Source: Rothia sp. (in: high G+C Gram-positive bacteria) (GTDB taxonomy: Bacteria > Actinomycetota > Actinomycetes > Actinomycetales > Micrococcaceae). From it: a stretch of DNA of 64,000 nt. Below, piece by piece: positions 36,452 through 45,338 of the stretch (within the stretch, counting starts at the first letter, position 1; each line of letters begins with the position of its first letter). The translations under genes were made by a program, and so were the position numbers. The notes below the pieces were generated by a model. The model saw nothing but the letters and a program-made list of their open reading frames with translations, was not told the origin of the DNA and did no database searches. The stretch spans positions 62,001 to 126,000 of the forward strand of contig NZ_JAUNVZ010000003.1 in the NCBI RefSeq assembly GCF_030540545.1. Reading direction: 5' to 3'.

Positions 36452-37630
36452 ATGGAACAAACCTTTAATCGCGTCATTATCGCCTCCGATGTCGTTGGTA
36501 GTAAAATTGGCGGTATTGAAGTAGTTGCCAATACTCTGACGCGGGGATTTCTGGATAGAGGGATTTCTGTGGAACGAATAAGTGTGATTGGTGAGAAGAT
36601 TCCTGAGTATGATATTGATGTTCCTGTTTTGAATCTAGGGAAAAATAGGTCAAAAACAACATATAATAAGGCCTCTGAAGGTGCCTCTGGTTTTTTTAAT
36701 GTAGCGAAGCATATTATTCGTGCGGTGTATACTCCTATTTGGAAAACAGGGGTTTATATGAAATGCATCAAGTATCTTAATTCTCTGGGTTCTAAGGATG
36801 TCGTTGTATTATTTTCTATGCCTTCCATGGGGTACTTTGTGCCTGCATTGAAGATTATGAAATATAAGAAGAACCGCCCGCTTGTTATTGGACAACATCA
36901 TAATAGATTTGGTGCATATTTTGATGGTGAATTTGACTATCATAATATCATCAATAAATGTGATAAATTCCTCGTTCTGTCCCATGGCGATGCCAAACTC
37001 TTTGCTGAAGAGTTTGGTGTAGATGTTGGCGTTATGAATAATCCTATTGATATGTCTGATGCTCAGCCAGGTCTTGAGAAAAATAACGTTGCTATCGTTG
37101 TGTCTCGCCTGTCTCCCGAGAAAAATATTGATAGTATTATTCGTGCTTTTGACATAGTAGCTCGTGATGCTCCGGGATGGGAACTTCATATTCACGGTTC
37201 GGGTCCAGAAGAAGAAAGCCTGAAGGAGCTTATTGAGTCTTTGGATAACCCCTCGATTCTCTTCAAAGGTCCTATTTATCATCAGGATAAATGGGAAGCT
37301 CTTGGACGGGCAAAACTTGCGCTGATGAACTCAGACTTTGAGGGGCTTCCGATGTTCATGATCGAAGCTCTTGCTTCGGGTACCCCGGTGATTTCTTCTC
37401 CCTCGGCGCCTGGTGTTGAAGAAGTTTTACACAATGTGGGCTATCTGACGGAAGACACATCCGTTGACGAGCTTGTTGAGAAGATTACGCAGGCTATAGC
37501 AAATCCTGACGAGCTTGAGGATAAAGCGCAAGCATCTGTTGAGAAATCTAAAGAATTTGAGATATCTACTGTGCTGGATGCATGGGGAAGGTTGATTGAC
37601 TCCCTGAATACAGAACGTTTCGGTCAATAG
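36452..37630 (+). CDS. GT4-type glycosyltransferase, AT-rich gene
   Basis: A GT-B fold glycosyltransferase of 392 residues. The N-domain begins IIASDVVGSKIGGIEVVANTL (donor/acceptor glycine loop), VIGQHHNRFGAYF lies mid-way, and the C-domain has VVSRLSPEKNIDSIIRAF near residue 216 and a DFEGLPMFMIEALASGTPVI block with the E-x7-E-type motif near 298. The acceptor is unknown, though surface glycans are likely. Its codon use and base composition are clearly more AT-rich than those of its neighbours (AAT, ATT, GAT, TAT common), suggesting recent acquisition. It stands alone between a divergent gene and a long inverted repeat. Confidence 0.86.
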   Translation: MEQTFNRVIIASDVVGSKIGGIEVVANTLTRGFLDRGISVERISVIGEKIPEYDIDVPVLNLGKNRSKTTYNKASEGASGFFNVAKHIIRAVYTPIWKTGVYMKCIKYLNSLGSKDVVVLFSMPSMGYFVPALKIMKYKKNRPLVIGQHHNRFGAYFDGEFDYHNIINKCDKFLVLSHGDAKLFAEEFGVDVGVMNNPIDMSDAQPGLEKNNVAIVVSRLSPEKNIDSIIRAFDIVARDAPGWELHIHGSGPEEESLKELIESLDNPSILFKGPIYHQDKWEALGRAKLALMNSDFEGLPMFMIEALASGTPVISSPSAPGVEEVLHNVGYLTEDTSVDELVEKITQAIANPDELEDKAQASVEKSKEFEISTVLDAWGRLIDSLNTERFGQ

Positions 37631-37740
37631 GTCTGTCATAATTTCCGTATATTATGGGGTGTACCTGGTAGCAGAGTAACTGAGGTGCTCTCCGCGGGCC
37701 TAGAAAACTTTCAAACCCGGTGGGGCAGTAATAGCCAGCA

Positions 37741-37801
37741 TACCGGTACATGTGAAGGGGCTGTTTCCGATATGGAAACAGCCCCTTCACATGTACCGGT
37801 A
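37741..37801. repeat. Perfect 28-bp inverted repeat between convergent glycosyltransferase genes
   Basis: The left arm (37741-37768) and right arm (37774-37801) are exact complements starting TACCGGTACATGTGAAGG, with the 5-nt loop GATAT. Neither side has a U-tract, so if it is a terminator it works by stem strength alone. It is the longest perfect inverted repeat that I noticed in the window. Confidence 0.85.
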
Positions 37802-37819
37802 GCCAGTTAAATGGTTATA

Positions 37820-38776
37820 TTAACGGTCAATATGCGGGTAATCCTTCTCCGTAAAGAACATGGGTGCAGGAACTTTCTTCAAAATACGGAAATGTACAAT
37901 GCCCTTCAAAGAACCCCAATGGCCACCCACCGTATAAGCAGCCTTTAAGCGAGTCGAAGACTTTGCCAAGCCCGGAAGAGCCTTTACCAAAGACAGTAGA
38001 GAATACTTGAAGCTCGGGCCGATCATCGACGTTTTCTTATAACGCTCCCACAAAAGAACCTTATTAAACTGATAATTACGCTGCTGTTTAAATATCATCT
38101 GAGGAGTCTGGCGCAAACGATAATTGATCAAGGGCACTGAGGTCATGGCAATTTCGTAACCCGCCAGGGCAGCGCGCCATATAAAGTCAGTATCTTCAGA
38201 GCCGCCTACGAAGCTCGAATCCATGCCGCCAATTGCAAGGTACGCCTCACGAGGTATAGATACATTAGAGCTAGGAATTGATGGAAGATACCCTGAGAAA
38301 GGAAGCAGATCCTGTTGGCGTGTAATATGTGCAGGAGCTGAACGAAGCTGCTCATCTAATCCCGACGGAACACCGTAAGCGTCCAAAACCTCCGGAGAAT
38401 TGAACTTATCATGCAGAATCGGAGCACCGATAACCGCATTCGGAACCTGCTGATGAGCTTCCCAATGACCCCGCAACCAGTGAGGCTCCACAAAATCATC
38501 AGCATCGCAGAACACGCATAGATCAGCACGCGCAGCAAGGACGCCCACATTACGCGCCCACGAGGGGCTCTGCACCTGGCTTGCGTCCACAATACGCACC
38601 GGGAAATCAGAATGATACTTTGCAATAACCTCTCGCAAATTATCCGTACTGCCGTTATCGCTCAGTACAACCTCAAAGGTAGGTGCATTCACCTGCTGAG
38701 CCAGCGAATCCAGCTGCTCGACAATAATATGTGCCGCATTATAAACAGGGATAACGACACTAGTCTGACAATCCAT
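37820..38776 (-). CDS. GT2 family glycosyltransferase
   Basis: A GT-A fold enzyme of 318 residues. SVVIPVYNAAHIIVEQLDSL opens the nucleotide-binding fold, VVLSDNGSTDN follows near residue 38, and LCVFCDADDFVEPHWL carries the DxD metal motif near residue 87. FVGGSEDTDFIWRAALAG is the acceptor-side ED motif near 190. The C-terminal 80 residues are basic and amphipathic, possibly membrane-associating. The start at 38776 (MDCQTSV) is preferred over an ATG 16 codons upstream because it begins at the conserved strand and follows AGGATTTTCC. It is downstream of the ABC-F gene on the same strand with a 72-bp gap. Confidence 0.87.
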   Translation of the reverse strand: MDCQTSVVIPVYNAAHIIVEQLDSLAQQVNAPTFEVVLSDNGSTDNLREVIAKYHSDFPVRIVDASQVQSPSWARNVGVLAARADLCVFCDADDFVEPHWLRGHWEAHQQVPNAVIGAPILHDKFNSPEVLDAYGVPSGLDEQLRSAPAHITRQQDLLPFSGYLPSIPSSNVSIPREAYLAIGGMDSSFVGGSEDTDFIWRAALAGYEIAMTSVPLINYRLRQTPQMIFKQQRNYQFNKVLLWERYKKTSMIGPSFKYSLLSLVKALPGLAKSSTRLKAAYTVGGHWGSLKGIVHFRILKKVPAPMFFTEKDYPHIDR

Positions 38777-38848
38777 GGAAAATCCTAGAAAAGAGATGAG
38801 TAGTGATTTTTCTGAGTATAACACCCCGACTGAAAGCGAGGATAAGCG

Positions 38849-40678
38849 TTAGGACAGTAGCTCAGAAATCTCCAACCAGCGCAGCTCCAGCTCGTCAATC
38901 TCATCCTGAAGAGCCTGCTGCTTTTCGCCCAAAGTCGCCAAACCCGCATAATCGCTGGGATCGTGCGCGCTCATCGCCTCGCTCAGTCTCGCCTGCTCAT
39001 CGGAAAGCTTAGCCAAACGGCGTTCAATCGTGCCCGACTCCTTCTGCAGTGCACGAGACTCAGCACCCGAAATCTTCGGAGCACTCTGCTCGCTATCGCT
39101 GGCAGTAGAGGACTTCGCCGCCGTGGGGTGAGAGGAGGAAGAACCGGTACTCGTCGCACCCTGGGCAGAGAGCTGCAAATACTCATCCACACCGCCGGGC
39201 AAATGGCGGAAAGAACCATCCATGACCGCATATTGCTGATCGGTCACACGCTCCATCAGGTAACGGTCGTGAGAGACCACCAGCAGAGTACCCGGCCAGC
39301 TATCAAGCAAATCCTCCATAGCTGCCAACATATCCGTATCCAGATCGTTCGAAGGCTCATCCAAAATCAGCACATTCGGCTCATCCAGCAGAATCAACAG
39401 CAACTGCAAACGGCGCTTCTGTCCACCGGAAAGATCCTTGACCGGAGTGGACAGCTGAGCACTCGTAAAGCCCAGACGCTCCAGCATCTGAGAGGGAGAG
39501 ACCTCTTTACCATCGGCGATATAGCTGCGCTTTTTACGACCAATCACATCCGAGACACGGTCGTTCTCCACCTCGCGCAACTCATCCAGCTGCTGAGTCA
39601 ACGTAGCAATTTTGACCGTCTTACCGTGCTTGACACGACCAGAAGAAGGCTGCAGAGAACCTGTCACCAGAGAGAGCAGAGTGGACTTACCGGCACCGTT
39701 CACACCCAAAATACCCGTGCGCTCACCCGGGGCAATACGCCAGGTCACGCGCTTGAGTACCTGGCGTTCACCCTCACCCGAGGGCAGCGGGAAAGAAACC
39801 GAAACATCCTCAAGATCCACAACATCCTTACCCAGACGGGTCAGAGCCATCTTCTTGAGCTCAATCGTGTCGCGCACCGGCGGGACATCAGCAATCAAAG
39901 CGTTCGCGGCATCAATGCGAAACTTCGGCTTGGAGGTACGCGCAGGAGCGCCACGGCGCAACCACGCCAGCTCCTTACGCATGAGGTTCTGGCGCTTCGC
40001 CTCCGCAGCGGCAGCCTGACGATCACGTTCCACGCGCTGCAAAATATACGCCGCATAGCCACCCTCAAAAGGCTCCACCATGCGGTCGTGAACCTCCCAG
40101 GTGTCGGTGCAGACCTCATCCAAGAACCAGCGGTCGTGAGTAACCACCAGCAGACCGCCCGCATTCTTAGACCAGCGGGACTTCACATGGGAAGCAAGCC
40201 ACGTAATAGCCTCAACATCCAGGTGGTTCGTGGGCTCATCCAGCATGAGCACATCCCACTCCTGCGCCAGCAGAGCCGCCAAAGCCACGCGGCGACGCTG
40301 ACCACCCGAAAGGGAAGACACCGGAGCATCCCACGGCAAATCAGAGACCAGACCCGAGATAACATCGCGAATACGTGCCTGAGACGCCCACTCATACTCC
40401 GGGGTATCGCCCACAATGGCGTAACCGACCGTGTGGTCGTCATTGAGAACATCCGACTGGTCCAAATAGCCAATGCGGGTACCATTACGCACCGTCACAC
40501 GCCCCGAATCCGGTTCCAGACGACCTGCAAGGATCTTCATGAGCGTAGACTTACCGTCGCCATTACGACCGACAATACCAATACGATTGCCCTCGTTAAT
40601 GCCGACCGTCACGTTCTCAAATACAGTACGGGTAGGAAACTCAAGATGCAGCGATTCGCCGCCTAATAAATGTGCCAC
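38849..40678 (-). CDS. ABC-F family ATPase, Uup-like
   Basis: A 609-residue soluble protein with two ABC domains and no membrane segment. Domain 1 has GRNGDGKSTLMK (Walker A, near residue 40), LSGGQRRRVAL and VLMLDEPTNHLD. Domain 2 has GVNGAGKSTLLS, LSGGQKRRLQL and VLILDEPSNDLD. The inter-domain linker (ERDRQAAAAEAKRQNLMRKELAWLRRGAPARTSKPK) is the tRNA-interacting arm region of ABC-F proteins. The C-terminal coiled coil (about 530-609) matches Uup. ABC-F proteins act on ribosomes and some give antibiotic resistance; Uup-like members usually do not. The start is GTG. The GT2 gene is downstream. Confidence 0.92.
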   Translation of the reverse strand: MAHLLGGESLHLEFPTRTVFENVTVGINEGNRIGIVGRNGDGKSTLMKILAGRLEPDSGRVTVRNGTRIGYLDQSDVLNDDHTVGYAIVGDTPEYEWASQARIRDVISGLVSDLPWDAPVSSLSGGQRRRVALAALLAQEWDVLMLDEPTNHLDVEAITWLASHVKSRWSKNAGGLLVVTHDRWFLDEVCTDTWEVHDRMVEPFEGGYAAYILQRVERDRQAAAAEAKRQNLMRKELAWLRRGAPARTSKPKFRIDAANALIADVPPVRDTIELKKMALTRLGKDVVDLEDVSVSFPLPSGEGERQVLKRVTWRIAPGERTGILGVNGAGKSTLLSLVTGSLQPSSGRVKHGKTVKIATLTQQLDELREVENDRVSDVIGRKKRSYIADGKEVSPSQMLERLGFTSAQLSTPVKDLSGGQKRRLQLLLILLDEPNVLILDEPSNDLDTDMLAAMEDLLDSWPGTLLVVSHDRYLMERVTDQQYAVMDGSFRHLPGGVDEYLQLSAQGATSTGSSSSHPTAAKSSTASDSEQSAPKISGAESRALQKESGTIERRLAKLSDEQARLSEAMSAHDPSDYAGLATLGEKQQALQDEIDELELRWLEISELLS

Positions 40679-40751
40679 CCTCTAAGATTACCCGCCCGCA
40701 CCGCCACAAAAGCGCCCGAAGGAAGGAAAATCTCTCTCGAGGGAGTAAAAA

Positions 40752-40762
40752 TTTTGCTAAAC
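40752..40762 (+). promoter_or_regulatory. Extended -10 upstream of tRNA-Gln
   Basis: TTTTGC-TAAACT lies about 62 bp before the tRNA 5' end and resembles the TTTTGC-TAAAAT element in front of eno. No -35 is recognisable. Confidence 0.4.
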
Positions 40763-40823
40763 TGGTTCTATCCCTGTGCGCTTTGCGGTCAATGCCGCGC
40801 GAAGAAGGCGCCCATGGGAAGGA

Positions 40824-40894
40824 TCCGCCATAGTGTAATGGCAGCACACCGGCCTTTGGAGCCGTTCGTCTAGGTTCGAATCCTAGTGGCGGAG
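40824..40894 (+). tRNA. tRNA-Gln(UUG)
   Basis: The acceptor TCCGCCA pairs with TGGCGGA, with discriminator G. The anticodon loop CTTTGGA gives anticodon TTG. The T arm is CTAGG-TTCGAAT-CCTAG. It is 71 nt with no encoded CCA. It precedes glmU by 56 bp, an order that I associate with other actinobacteria. Confidence 0.95.
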
Positions 40895-40950
40895 CAAACC
40901 CCGAACACTCGGGCCCGAAATACACGGGACACCACTCATCGCAAGGAGCA

Positions 40951-42417
40951 ATGGTAGTGAACGCATCGAGCGCAGTACCTTCGGCTGTCATCATTCTCGC
41001 AGCGGGTGCAGGCACCCGCATGAAATCTGAACTCCCCAAGGTCATGCACGCCATCGGTGGCCGCTCCATGCTGGAGCACGCTATCGCCGCCGGCCGTGAA
41101 CTGAACCCCGAACGTATGGCTGTAGTTGTGCGCCACCAGCGCGATAAGGTCGCTGAGCACATTGCAGCATTCGACCCGCAGGCAGTCATTGTGGACCAGG
41201 ACGAAATCCCCGGCACCGGTCGTGCCGTTGAGGTTGGTCTGCAGGGCCTGGACGCATCCGGCGAAGTAACCGGCACCGTTGTGGTCACCTACGGCGACGT
41301 TCCCCTGCTGCAGGCACAGACTCTGCGTGAACTCATTGCCTTCCACGAAGAAGACTCCAATGCTGTCACTGTGCTGACCACCCACATTGACAACCCCGGC
41401 TCCTACGGCCGTATTGTCCGCAACCAGGCGGGCGAAGTAGTTGCCATCGTCGAGGCGAAGGATGCCACCGAAGAGCAGCTCGCCATTACCGAAATCAACT
41501 CCGGTATTTACGCCTTTGACGCGCGCGTACTGCGCGAAGCACTGCTGGAAGTCACCACCGACAACGCACAGGGTGAAAAGTACATTACCGATGTGCTCGC
41601 CATTGCCCGGTCCAAGGGCTACCGCACCTCCGCATTGGCTATTGAAGACCGCTGGGAAGTTGAAGGTGCCAACGACCGCGTGCAGCTGGCTCAGCTGGGT
41701 CGTAAGCTCAACGACCGTATTGTAGAGGCGCACATGCGCAACGGCGCAACCATTATCGACCCCGCCACCACCTGGATCGACGTGACCGTTGAAATCTCCA
41801 ATGACGTCACCATCCTGCCCGGTGTGCAGCTGCACGGTACAACCCGCATCGAAACCGGCGCAACCATCGGTCCGGACACCACCCTGACCGACACTGAAGT
41901 ACACGCCGGTGCCACCGTGACCCGCGCGCATTCCCTGGGTGCTATTATCGGCGAAGATGCGACGGTTGGCCCCTTCGCCTACCTGCGCCCCGGCACCGTA
42001 CTAGGCACCAAGGCAAAGCTGGGTACCTTCTGTGAAGCCAAGAACTCCCAGCTGGGTGAAGGCGCAAAGGTTCCGCACCTGTCCTATGTGGGTGACGCAA
42101 CCATTGGTGAAGGCTCCAATATTGGTGCCGGTTCGATCTTTGCAAACTACAACGGTGTGGAAAAGTCCCGTACCGTCATCGGCAAGCACACCCGCATGGG
42201 CTCCGGCGGTATTTTCGTCGCGCCCGTGACCGTGGGCGACGGCGTATACTCCGGCGCAGGCGCACTGATTCGCAAGGATGTGCCCTCCGGCGCTCTTGCC
42301 TTCTCCGAGACTTCCCAGCGCAATATTGACGGCTGGGTACAGAAAAACCGTGCGGGTACCGAACCCGCCCAAGCAGCAGCCGCGGCAGAGGAAACTCAGC
42401 CCGGACAACCTGAATAA
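40951..42417 (+). CDS. glmU: Bifunctional GlcNAc-1-P uridyltransferase / GlcN-1-P acetyltransferase GlmU
   Basis: This enzyme makes UDP-GlcNAc for peptidoglycan and surface glycans, including the large locus that follows. It has 488 residues. The uridyltransferase domain opens with AVIILAAGAGTRMKSELPKVMH near residue 12, then VVVTYGDVPLL and ITEINSGIYAF. From about residue 260 the left-handed beta-helix has the hexapeptide pattern (ATIIDPATTWIDVTVEIS, IGEDATVGPFAYLRPGTVLG, NYNGVEKSRTVIGKH). The catalytic acetyltransferase His is in VGPFAYLRPG...VPHLSYVGDA. The C-terminal tail is Ala/Glu/Gln-rich. An ATG follows AAGGAGCA. prs follows after 14 bp. Confidence 0.97.
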   Translation: MVVNASSAVPSAVIILAAGAGTRMKSELPKVMHAIGGRSMLEHAIAAGRELNPERMAVVVRHQRDKVAEHIAAFDPQAVIVDQDEIPGTGRAVEVGLQGLDASGEVTGTVVVTYGDVPLLQAQTLRELIAFHEEDSNAVTVLTTHIDNPGSYGRIVRNQAGEVVAIVEAKDATEEQLAITEINSGIYAFDARVLREALLEVTTDNAQGEKYITDVLAIARSKGYRTSALAIEDRWEVEGANDRVQLAQLGRKLNDRIVEAHMRNGATIIDPATTWIDVTVEISNDVTILPGVQLHGTTRIETGATIGPDTTLTDTEVHAGATVTRAHSLGAIIGEDATVGPFAYLRPGTVLGTKAKLGTFCEAKNSQLGEGAKVPHLSYVGDATIGEGSNIGAGSIFANYNGVEKSRTVIGKHTRMGSGGIFVAPVTVGDGVYSGAGALIRKDVPSGALAFSETSQRNIDGWVQKNRAGTEPAQAAAAAEETQPGQPE

Positions 42418-42431
42418 GGAAAGCGATACTC

Positions 42432-43415
42432 ATGACTCGTGAGATTACGAACCCCGGTGAGCGCAAGCTCGCAGTAGTTTCCGGCCGCGCGCACCCCAAG
42501 CTCGCCGAAGAAATCGCCAAGGAACTCGGCCACGACCTGCTCCCCACCAGCGCATACACCTTCGCTAATGGTGAGACCTACGTGCGCTACGAGGAATCCG
42601 TGCGCGGTGCTGATGCCTTTGTGATCCAGTCCCACCCCGCTCCCATTAACGAGTGGCTCATGGAACAGCTGATCATGATTGACGCTCTCAAGCGCGCATC
42701 CGCTCGTTCCATTACCGTGGTTGCACCCTTCTACCCCTACGCACGTCAGGACAAGAAGCACAAGGGTCGCGAGCCCATCTCTGCTCGCCTGGTTGCTGAC
42801 CTGTACAAGACCGCAGGCGCAGACCGCATGATGACCGTGGACCTGCACACCTCGCAGATCCAGGGCTACTTCGACGGCCCCATGGACCACCTCTTCGCTA
42901 TCCCCGTGCTGGCTGACTACATTAAGACTCGCGTGGCTGACCCGGAGAAGGTCACCGTGGTTTCCCCCGATACCGGTCGCGTGCGCGTGGCAGAGCACTG
43001 GGCTGATCTGCTCGGCGGCGCGCCCCTGGCGTTCGTGCACAAGACCCGCGATATTAATGTCCCCAATCAGGCTGTTTCCAAGACCGTGGTGGGCGATGTT
43101 GAGGGTCGTTCCTGCGTGCTGATCGACGATATGATCGATACCGGCGGAACCATTGCCGGCGCGGTCAAGGTGCTCAAGGATAAGGGAGCGAAGGAAGTTA
43201 TTATCGCAGCCACCCACGCAGTGTTCTCCGACCCTGCTGTTGAGCGTCTGTCCGGTTGCGGCGCATCCGAGGTTGTTGTGACCAACACCCTGCCCGTTCC
43301 GGAAGAGAAGCGTTTCGATAACCTGACCGTTCTGTCCATTGCTCCGCTGCTGGCACGTGCCATCCGCGAGGTCTTCGATGAAGGCTCTGTGACCGAAATG
43401 TTCAACGAAGGCTAA
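42432..43415 (+). CDS. prs: Ribose-phosphate pyrophosphokinase (PRPP synthetase)
   Basis: This enzyme makes PRPP from ribose-5-P and ATP for purine, pyrimidine, His, Trp and NAD synthesis and, in many actinobacteria, for decaprenyl-phosphoryl-arabinose. It has 327 residues. FANGETYVRYEESVRG, PYARQDKKHKGREPISARLVADL (ATP loop), TVDLHTSQIQGYFDGPMDH and the PRPP-binding VLIDDMIDTGGTIAGA near residue 230 are complete. An ATG follows AAGGAAAGCGATACTC. It is in an operon with glmU, and a terminator ends the pair. Confidence 0.97.
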   Translation: MTREITNPGERKLAVVSGRAHPKLAEEIAKELGHDLLPTSAYTFANGETYVRYEESVRGADAFVIQSHPAPINEWLMEQLIMIDALKRASARSITVVAPFYPYARQDKKHKGREPISARLVADLYKTAGADRMMTVDLHTSQIQGYFDGPMDHLFAIPVLADYIKTRVADPEKVTVVSPDTGRVRVAEHWADLLGGAPLAFVHKTRDINVPNQAVSKTVVGDVEGRSCVLIDDMIDTGGTIAGAVKVLKDKGAKEVIIAATHAVFSDPAVERLSGCGASEVVVTNTLPVPEEKRFDNLTVLSIAPLLARAIREVFDEGSVTEMFNEG

Positions 43416-43427
43416 AGAACATGTGTT

Positions 43428-43466
43428 CAAGAGTACCCCCGGCATACGCTGGGGGTACTCTTGTCA
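43428..43466 (+). terminator. Terminator of glmU-prs
   Basis: CAAGAGTACCCCC and GGGGGTACTCTTG pair perfectly around a 10-nt loop, followed by TCATC, so it is U-poor. Confidence 0.7.
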
Positions 43467-43520
43467 TCGGATAAAATAAATAGAAATCTACCGACTCACT
43501 CTACAAGTTTAAGGTTGCCC

Positions 43521-45332
43521 ATGCTCGACGTGTACAAAAAGGTCAGGGTTCTCTTCCCCGGCAAAAAATTCTCTCTTTTGATGCTCAATGTTCTTGGAAC
43601 GTTCTTTTTGGCTCTAGTTGATGTCGTTGGTATTACCGCAATTTTACCGATTGTATCCTTGAATGGTGGAGCAGAAATTACCGGTTACTTGGCGACTATC
43701 TCTAATATTTTTGGTAACCCGGATCGTTCAACCTTGGTTCTTTATCTGGCAACTCTGATGGTTGGTATTTTCATCCTCAAAGCTGTGGCCTCGCTAATTT
43801 TTAGGCGTTGGAGTATCTTCCTGATTGCGCGTCAAGAACTAGCTAGTGGTGTTGCTTTGCTTCGCGATTTCGTAACTTCCCCTTACGACCGCGTTCGTAA
43901 GGTTGCAGTGGACGACGTTGTTACTGTGATTAGTTACTATAATACTGCCGCGTATTCTTCCTATATGAATGCTTTGATTTCATTGGTGAGTGATATGCTG
44001 TCTGTTATCGTTATTATGGCCATGCTCTATATTGCGATGCCTTTGCAAGCATTTATTGCGACTGTTTATTTCGGAGTTGTAATTTTTGGTATGCAGTATG
44101 TTCTCAAGAACATTAATAAGCGTCAGGGTAAACGCTCTGCAGAGGCAAGCCGTCGATCCATGGAATCCTTGCTTGCTAATGTCAACGGATTCCGTGAGAT
44201 TCGTCTTGCCGGTACCTCAGACCGCTATCTTTACCGCTATCAGAAAGCATCTGAAGAGGGCATTGTGGCACGCGCAAATTCCTCCTTCCTCTTTGAATTG
44301 CCTAAGTACACTTTGGAGATTATCTTCATTATCGGTGTGTGTTTGCTGATGCTTTTCCCCGTGACCGAATCATCCACTGATAACACCGCCTACTTGCTGC
44401 TCTTCTGCGCAGCTGGTGTGCGTATGTTGCCCTACGCAACCCGTCTTGTTGCTTCGCTGGGAAGCATACGCTCCTCTGAGGTAGTCATGCAGCGCGCCGT
44501 AGACCGTCTGAGCGAGCTATCTCAAGAAGGCGTAGAATTCTCCCTAATTCCTGAACCTGCACAGCGCACCCTAAATATTATTGATAATGAAGACAAAGCT
44601 ACGTCTGAAGTATCCGTTCGAGATATTAGCTATCGATACCCTGATGGCGAAAAGAACGTACTTTCCCATGTATCTTTGGATATCCCCTCGGGTTCGTCTG
44701 TAGCATTTGTGGGAGGCTCCGGTTCCGGTAAGACCACCCTGGTTGATCTCATCCTCGGTCTGCTCAAGCCGACCGACGGAACGATCTTGGGCAATAGCCA
44801 GAACATCTCCGAGAATACCGGCGAATGGTACAAGGGCATCGGATACGTTCCGCAGGACCCCTATATGGGTAATATGCCTCTGCGAGAGGCTGTAGCATTC
44901 GGATTTGTCGGTGATGAAATCGACGATGAGCGTGTATACAAATGCCTTGAGCAGGCAGAATTGATGGATATTGTCGATACTCTTGAAGATGGTATTCATA
45001 CCATGATCGGTGAACGCGGTAGCCGCCTCTCCGGTGGTCAACGACAGCGCGTGGGTATTGCCCGTGCACTCTACCGTAACCCCAGCCTGCTGATCCTCGA
45101 CGAGGCAACCAGCGCGCTGGATAATGAAACCGAGCACAAGATTACTCAAACCATTGAAAATATCTCGGGTGATGTCACTGTTATCATTGTGGCGCACCGT
45201 CTCTCTACCGTTCGTCATGTCGATCAGTTGATTTACCTTGCTAACGGTGAAATTCAGGCATCCGGTACGTTCGAAGAAGTTCAAGCTAAGAACAAGGACT
45301 TCGCACGCCTTGTAGAACTTGGTAAGTTATAG
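43521..45332 (+). CDS. ABC exporter, PglK-like oligosaccharide-lipid flippase candidate
   Basis: A 603-residue half-transporter with the membrane domain fused to the ATPase. Six hydrophobic helices occupy about residues 15-320. The ATPase domain has Walker A VGGSGSGKTTLVDL near residue 398, Q-loop YVPQDPYMG, signature RLSGGQRQRVGIARAL near 502, Walker B LLILDEATSAL near 522 and the H-loop in VAHRLSTV. The N-terminus (VLFPGKKFSLLMLNVLGTFF) resembles PglK/WlaB, which flips undecaprenyl-PP-linked oligosaccharides. Its position as first gene of a 13-gene glycan block supports that role, by inference. I choose ATG 43521 rather than a TTG 20 codons upstream. Confidence 0.85.
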   Translation: MLDVYKKVRVLFPGKKFSLLMLNVLGTFFLALVDVVGITAILPIVSLNGGAEITGYLATISNIFGNPDRSTLVLYLATLMVGIFILKAVASLIFRRWSIFLIARQELASGVALLRDFVTSPYDRVRKVAVDDVVTVISYYNTAAYSSYMNALISLVSDMLSVIVIMAMLYIAMPLQAFIATVYFGVVIFGMQYVLKNINKRQGKRSAEASRRSMESLLANVNGFREIRLAGTSDRYLYRYQKASEEGIVARANSSFLFELPKYTLEIIFIIGVCLLMLFPVTESSTDNTAYLLLFCAAGVRMLPYATRLVASLGSIRSSEVVMQRAVDRLSELSQEGVEFSLIPEPAQRTLNIIDNEDKATSEVSVRDISYRYPDGEKNVLSHVSLDIPSGSSVAFVGGSGSGKTTLVDLILGLLKPTDGTILGNSQNISENTGEWYKGIGYVPQDPYMGNMPLREAVAFGFVGDEIDDERVYKCLEQAELMDIVDTLEDGIHTMIGERGSRLSGGQRQRVGIARALYRNPSLLILDEATSALDNETEHKITQTIENISGDVTVIIVAHRLSTVRHVDQLIYLANGEIQASGTFEEVQAKNKDFARLVELGKL

Positions 45333-45338
45333 GAAAAT

